From DATAES01 sp036257895 (GTDB lineage: Bacteria; Actinomycetota; Acidimicrobiia; Acidimicrobiales; JACDCH01): DNA of 14,892 nucleotides. How positions within the stretch are numbered: position 1 is the first letter of the stretch; every line of letters begins with the position of its first letter. This document shows positions 12,810 through 14,892 of the stretch, piece by piece. Where the stretch lies: contig DATAES010000271.1 of assembly GCA_036257895.1 (NCBI GenBank), positions 1-14,892 of the forward strand, given 5' to 3'. A model generated the notes under the pieces. It was given only the letters and a program-made list of their open reading frames with translations, had not been told where the DNA came from and made no database searches. A program made the translations under genes and the position numbers.

Positions 12810-13430
12810 TCACCAACGGGGCCGGCGAGCGGGGATCCCAACCCGCCGGGGCACGTCAGCGCTCACCTCGGTTCGCTGCTGCAGCACGACGACGGACGCG
12901 TCGTCGGAACCTGCCCGTTTCTCGAGCTCGAGGCCGAATCGCGCGAGCCCATCGGGCGGCCACCGACTCGGTTCGAAGGCCGGCGGTTCGCTGACGACCA
13001 GCCGGCCGCCCGGGCGTAGGAACGGCGCGCCGCACTCCGCGACGACCGCGGGTGGTCCGAACGAGCGAACCACGACGAGGTCGAACCGGCCGCGCTGCCG
13101 ATCGTCGCGTCCCGCAACCTCTGCGGCGGCATGAAGCACCGAAACGCGGTCGCCGAGCCCCAACCTTTCGACCGCGTCGTGCAAGAACACGGCCCGGCGT
13201 TCGCTCCCGTCCAGCAGGATCCACTGCGAGGCCGGCCACCACTGCGCGAGTGCCAATCCCGGGATACCGCCGCCAGAGCCGAGATCGACTGCTCGGTCAG
13301 GCGGTGCTACGGCGTCCCGGAACGATCGCGCGTGGCGCAGGTGTCCCTCGACCGGGCCGGGACCGAGAAATCCGAGTTGCTGTGCTCGTCGCCACTCGAC
13401 GAGTACCCGATTGCTGAAGTCGTCGCTCAG
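12810..13430 (-). CDS. rsmG: 16S rRNA (guanine527-N7)-methyltransferase RsmG (GidB), non-standard start codon
   Basis: Predicted enzyme of about 206 residues that methylates G527 of 16S rRNA using S-adenosylmethionine; its loss causes low-level streptomycin resistance in other bacteria. Visible features are the N-terminal FSNRVLVEWRR, then QQLGFLGPGPVEGHLRHA, the SAM-binding AVDLGSGGGIPGL, a second SAM contact LLDGSERRAVFL, the VVVRSFGPP segment (usual VxxRA), FLRPGGRLVVSEPP, and the C-terminal RRVGIPARRPRW. The domain is complete and in one frame, but there is no ATG, GTG or TTG between an upstream in-frame stop (inside jag) and the SAM motif. The first ordinary start is TTG at 13256, which would delete that motif. 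The position given assumes CTG at 13430, which overlaps the jag stop as CTGA. ATC at 13433 is the other candidate. It belongs to the yidC-jag-rsmG transcript, and parS follows its stop. Confidence 0.9.
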   Translation of the reverse strand: MSDDFSNRVLVEWRRAQQLGFLGPGPVEGHLRHARSFRDAVAPPDRAVDLGSGGGIPGLALAQWWPASQWILLDGSERRAVFLHDAVERLGLGDRVSVLHAAAEVAGRDDRQRGRFDLVVVRSFGPPAVVAECGAPFLRPGGRLVVSEPPAFEPSRWPPDGLARFGLELEKRAGSDDASVVVLQQRTEVSADVPRRVGIPARRPRW

Positions 13431-14377
13431 GATTGATCTGTGGCCGACGGCACGATCACCACACGTCTGTTCGGCTCCTCACCCTCCGATGTGGTGGCGA
13501 CACCTTCGAGCTCGTTGACGACATCGTGGACAACCTTGCGGTCGGCCGGATGCATCGGCTCGAGCGCCTTCGGAACACCCGAGGACAGGACATCCGCGGC
13601 AACCTGCTGCGTGAATCGCTCGAGCGCCTCGCGACGCCGCTGCCGGTAGCCCGCTACATCGATGCGCACTCGACCGTGGTGAGTCCCGGTGGCCTGTCGC
13701 TGCACAACCGTGCGCGCCAGCTCCTGTACGGCCTGAAGGGTCTGTCCCTTCGGGCCGATCAGCAGCCCGAGATCCTCACCGTCGACCCGCAACTCGATCG
13801 TCTCGTCGTCGATCTTCTCGTCCATGATCGTCGCGTCGAAGTCGAAGGCCTCGACCAACCCGTCGAGGAAGGTCCTCATGATGGTGGCCTGCTCATCCAC
13901 CGTGACGTCGTTCGGCATCCTCGAACCTTCCTGTGTCGACGCACCCTCGGTCTCGTTTCCGGCTGCACGGTTCTGGGTGGGACCCGACCCCGATCGTGAT
14001 CGCCGCCGCTTCGCCCCGGGGGAAGCTCCTCCGGTGGGTTTGGCTGTCTCATCCGGTCCGTTCGCGGCACCAGTGCTGGCCCCCACAGCTATGGTCTCGG
14101 CCCCCCCGCCGGCACCCGCCTGTTCCGCCGGCCGACCTTGTCCCGACTGTCCGTCTGTGCGTCGACGGCGGCGATCCCTGCGCTCCGCTTTCGGACGGGG
14201 AGCCATCGGGCGCACCCGGGCTCGCACCCTGGCCTCGCCCCGCATGCGGCCGAACAAGCCTGTGCGCGGCTCCTCGACAACCTCGAACTCCGCGTCGCGC
14301 GCGTCGACGCCGAGTTGGTCGAGGGCGGCCTCCTTGGCGTCGTCGACCGTCCGACCGGTCGTCTCGACCCACTCCAT
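13427..14377 (-). CDS. jag: Jag (KhpB/EloR-like) RNA-binding protein with Jag-N, KH and R3H domains
   Basis: Predicted 316-residue cytoplasmic RNA-binding protein, usually encoded next to YidC. The Jag-N domain is at about 1-56, with the VETTGRTVDDAKEAALDQLG opening and TGLFGRMRGEARVRARV. A low-complexity linker of about 100 residues (57-155) is rich in Arg, Gly, Ala, Pro and Ser and is probably disordered. The KH domain is at about 165-242 with the GPKG loop (208-211) in LGLLIGPKGQTLQAVQ. The R3H domain follows at about 245-312, with the R-x-x-x-H pair in DRKVVHD (Arg280, His284). The linker is long for the family and includes the basic cluster KRRRSR. ATG 14377 lies 3 nt after the yidC stop, so the genes are probably translationally coupled. 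In Firmicutes this family affects cell elongation and division through RNA binding with KhpA; no khpA is seen here. Confidence 0.93.
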   Translation of the reverse strand: MEWVETTGRTVDDAKEAALDQLGVDARDAEFEVVEEPRTGLFGRMRGEARVRARVRPMAPRPKAERRDRRRRRTDGQSGQGRPAEQAGAGGGAETIAVGASTGAANGPDETAKPTGGASPGAKRRRSRSGSGPTQNRAAGNETEGASTQEGSRMPNDVTVDEQATIMRTFLDGLVEAFDFDATIMDEKIDDETIELRVDGEDLGLLIGPKGQTLQAVQELARTVVQRQATGTHHGRVRIDVAGYRQRRREALERFTQQVAADVLSSGVPKALEPMHPADRKVVHDVVNELEGVATTSEGEEPNRRVVIVPSATDQS

Positions 14378-14380
14378 CGG

Positions 14381-14892
14381 CTACTTCCGCCGCTTCTTCT
14401 TGCGTGACGCCGCCGACCGACTTCCGGACGGCGTTGTCCGGCCTCCGTTGCTCTTGGCAGCAGGCGGCTTTGCGGAAGCATTGCCGCCCTTGGCCGGCGC
14501 AGACTTGTCGCCCGACCCGTTCGATGCGGGTTTCGCCTTGCCGATCTGCGGGGCGGCGTCGCCGAGCATTCGCTGGAAGAAACCCTTCTGTTGGCCCTGG
14601 GGATTCTTCTTGCGGTCCTCAGCCTCTCGATGCTGTCGCTCGAGCAGTTGCTTGGCTTCCGGTGTGTTGTAGATCGTGCGAGAGATGAGGGCCTGCTGTC
14701 CCACCCGGTAGAGGTTCGACACGAAGAAGTAGATGACGAGGGCGCCGGGTACGACGAGTGAGAAGCCGGTGATCATGATCGGGCCGAGCTTCAACAGCAT
14801 CTGCTGTTGCGGGTTGGCGGCCGCCGCCGGATTGCGGCCGCTGATCTGGCGTTGCTGGATGATGCTCGTGGCGGCAACGCCGATGATGAGGA
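14381..14892 (-). CDS. yidC: YidC membrane protein insertase, C-terminal part (cut by the right edge)
   Basis: The last 170 or so residues of YidC/Oxa1, the insertase that folds membrane proteins alone or with SecYEG. The open frame reaches the window edge and continues outside, so the internal ATG at 14800 is not the start. The first visible stretch (LIIGVAATSIIQQRQISGRN) is the membrane segment and loop before the conserved NPQQQMLLKLGPIM motif. It is followed by the last span (SLVVPGALVIYFFVSNLYRV) and the QQALISRTIY amphipathic region. A cytoplasmic tail of about 110 residues is hydrophilic and Lys/Ala/Ser-rich and ends in RKKKRRK. Such a basic tail could contact the ribosome, as in other YidC proteins with long C-terminal tails (inference). 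The hydrophilic loop and earlier spans lie outside the window. Downstream jag follows after 3 nt. Confidence 0.95.
   Translation of the reverse strand, partial: LIIGVAATSIIQQRQISGRNPAAAANPQQQMLLKLGPIMITGFSLVVPGALVIYFFVSNLYRVGQQALISRTIYNTPEAKQLLERQHREAEDRKKNPQGQQKGFFQRMLGDAAPQIGKAKPASNGSGDKSAPAKGGNASAKPPAAKSNGGRTTPSGSRSAASRKKKRRK

Noticed and set aside
1..14892. CRISPR arrays, insertion sequences, phage genes, tRNA or rRNA genes
   Set aside because: No spaced direct repeats, transposase motifs, terminal inverted repeats or RNA gene signatures were seen; the window is core chromosomal DNA.

Overview
The window is GC-rich and densely coded, and it carries the origin-proximal gene block typical of Actinobacteria. 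In Mycobacterium this block runs pcnA, mutT4, Rv3909, mviN, sigM, anti-sigma, trxB, trxC, cwlM, parB, parA, gid (rsmG), a jag-like gene, yidC, rnpA, rpmH, dnaA. The same order can be read here, with changes. The replication origin and dnaA are therefore expected just past the right edge. The taxonomic guess (an actinobacterium, perhaps a deep branch such as Acidimicrobiia) rests on gene order, GC-rich codon use and the many apparently leaderless starts. It is inference.

Left part (1-3890). The extreme left edge holds the first codons of a minus-strand gene that may be pcnA (CCA-adding enzyme). Upstream of it on the same strand lies a histone-deacetylase-superfamily enzyme. This is divergent, across only 64 bp, from a plus-strand two-gene unit: a GNAT acetyltransferase overlapping (GTGA) a secreted, C-terminally anchored DUF6049-like protein, the counterpart of Rv3909.

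Middle part (3959-8154, plus strand). A DegV-family lipid-binding protein is followed by a Ser/Thr kinase with one membrane span and an extracellular domain resembling the C-terminal domain of mycobacterial MviN. Next come a SigM-like ECF sigma factor, an ATGA-overlapping membrane anti-sigma-like protein and a small two-span membrane protein. The MurJ flippase, which is fused to the (pseudo)kinase in mycobacteria, is absent; its slot holds degV.

Thioredoxin and wall-regulator part (8218-10658, plus strand). trxB and trxA are followed by a strong hairpin terminator. A CwlM-like protein then follows, with two peptidoglycan-binding domains and an amidase-like domain that lacks both zinc histidines.

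Right part (10659-14892). A short convergent spacer carries three DnaA-box-like 9-mers at 12-bp steps. After it, on the minus strand, transcription runs yidC (partial), jag, rsmG, parA, parB. A perfect 14-bp parS core lies between rsmG and parA, upstream of a well-formed parA promoter.

Together the genes link chromosome segregation (parABS), membrane insertion (YidC/Jag), envelope-stress transcription (SigM and its regulator), thiol redox (Trx) and control of wall synthesis (kinase, CwlM-like protein). The most notable points are the pseudo-amidase, the freestanding apparently active kinase at the MurJ locus, two genes (sigM-like and rsmG) with no ordinary start codon, a recurrent leaderless promoter pattern, and the phased DnaA-box-like cluster.
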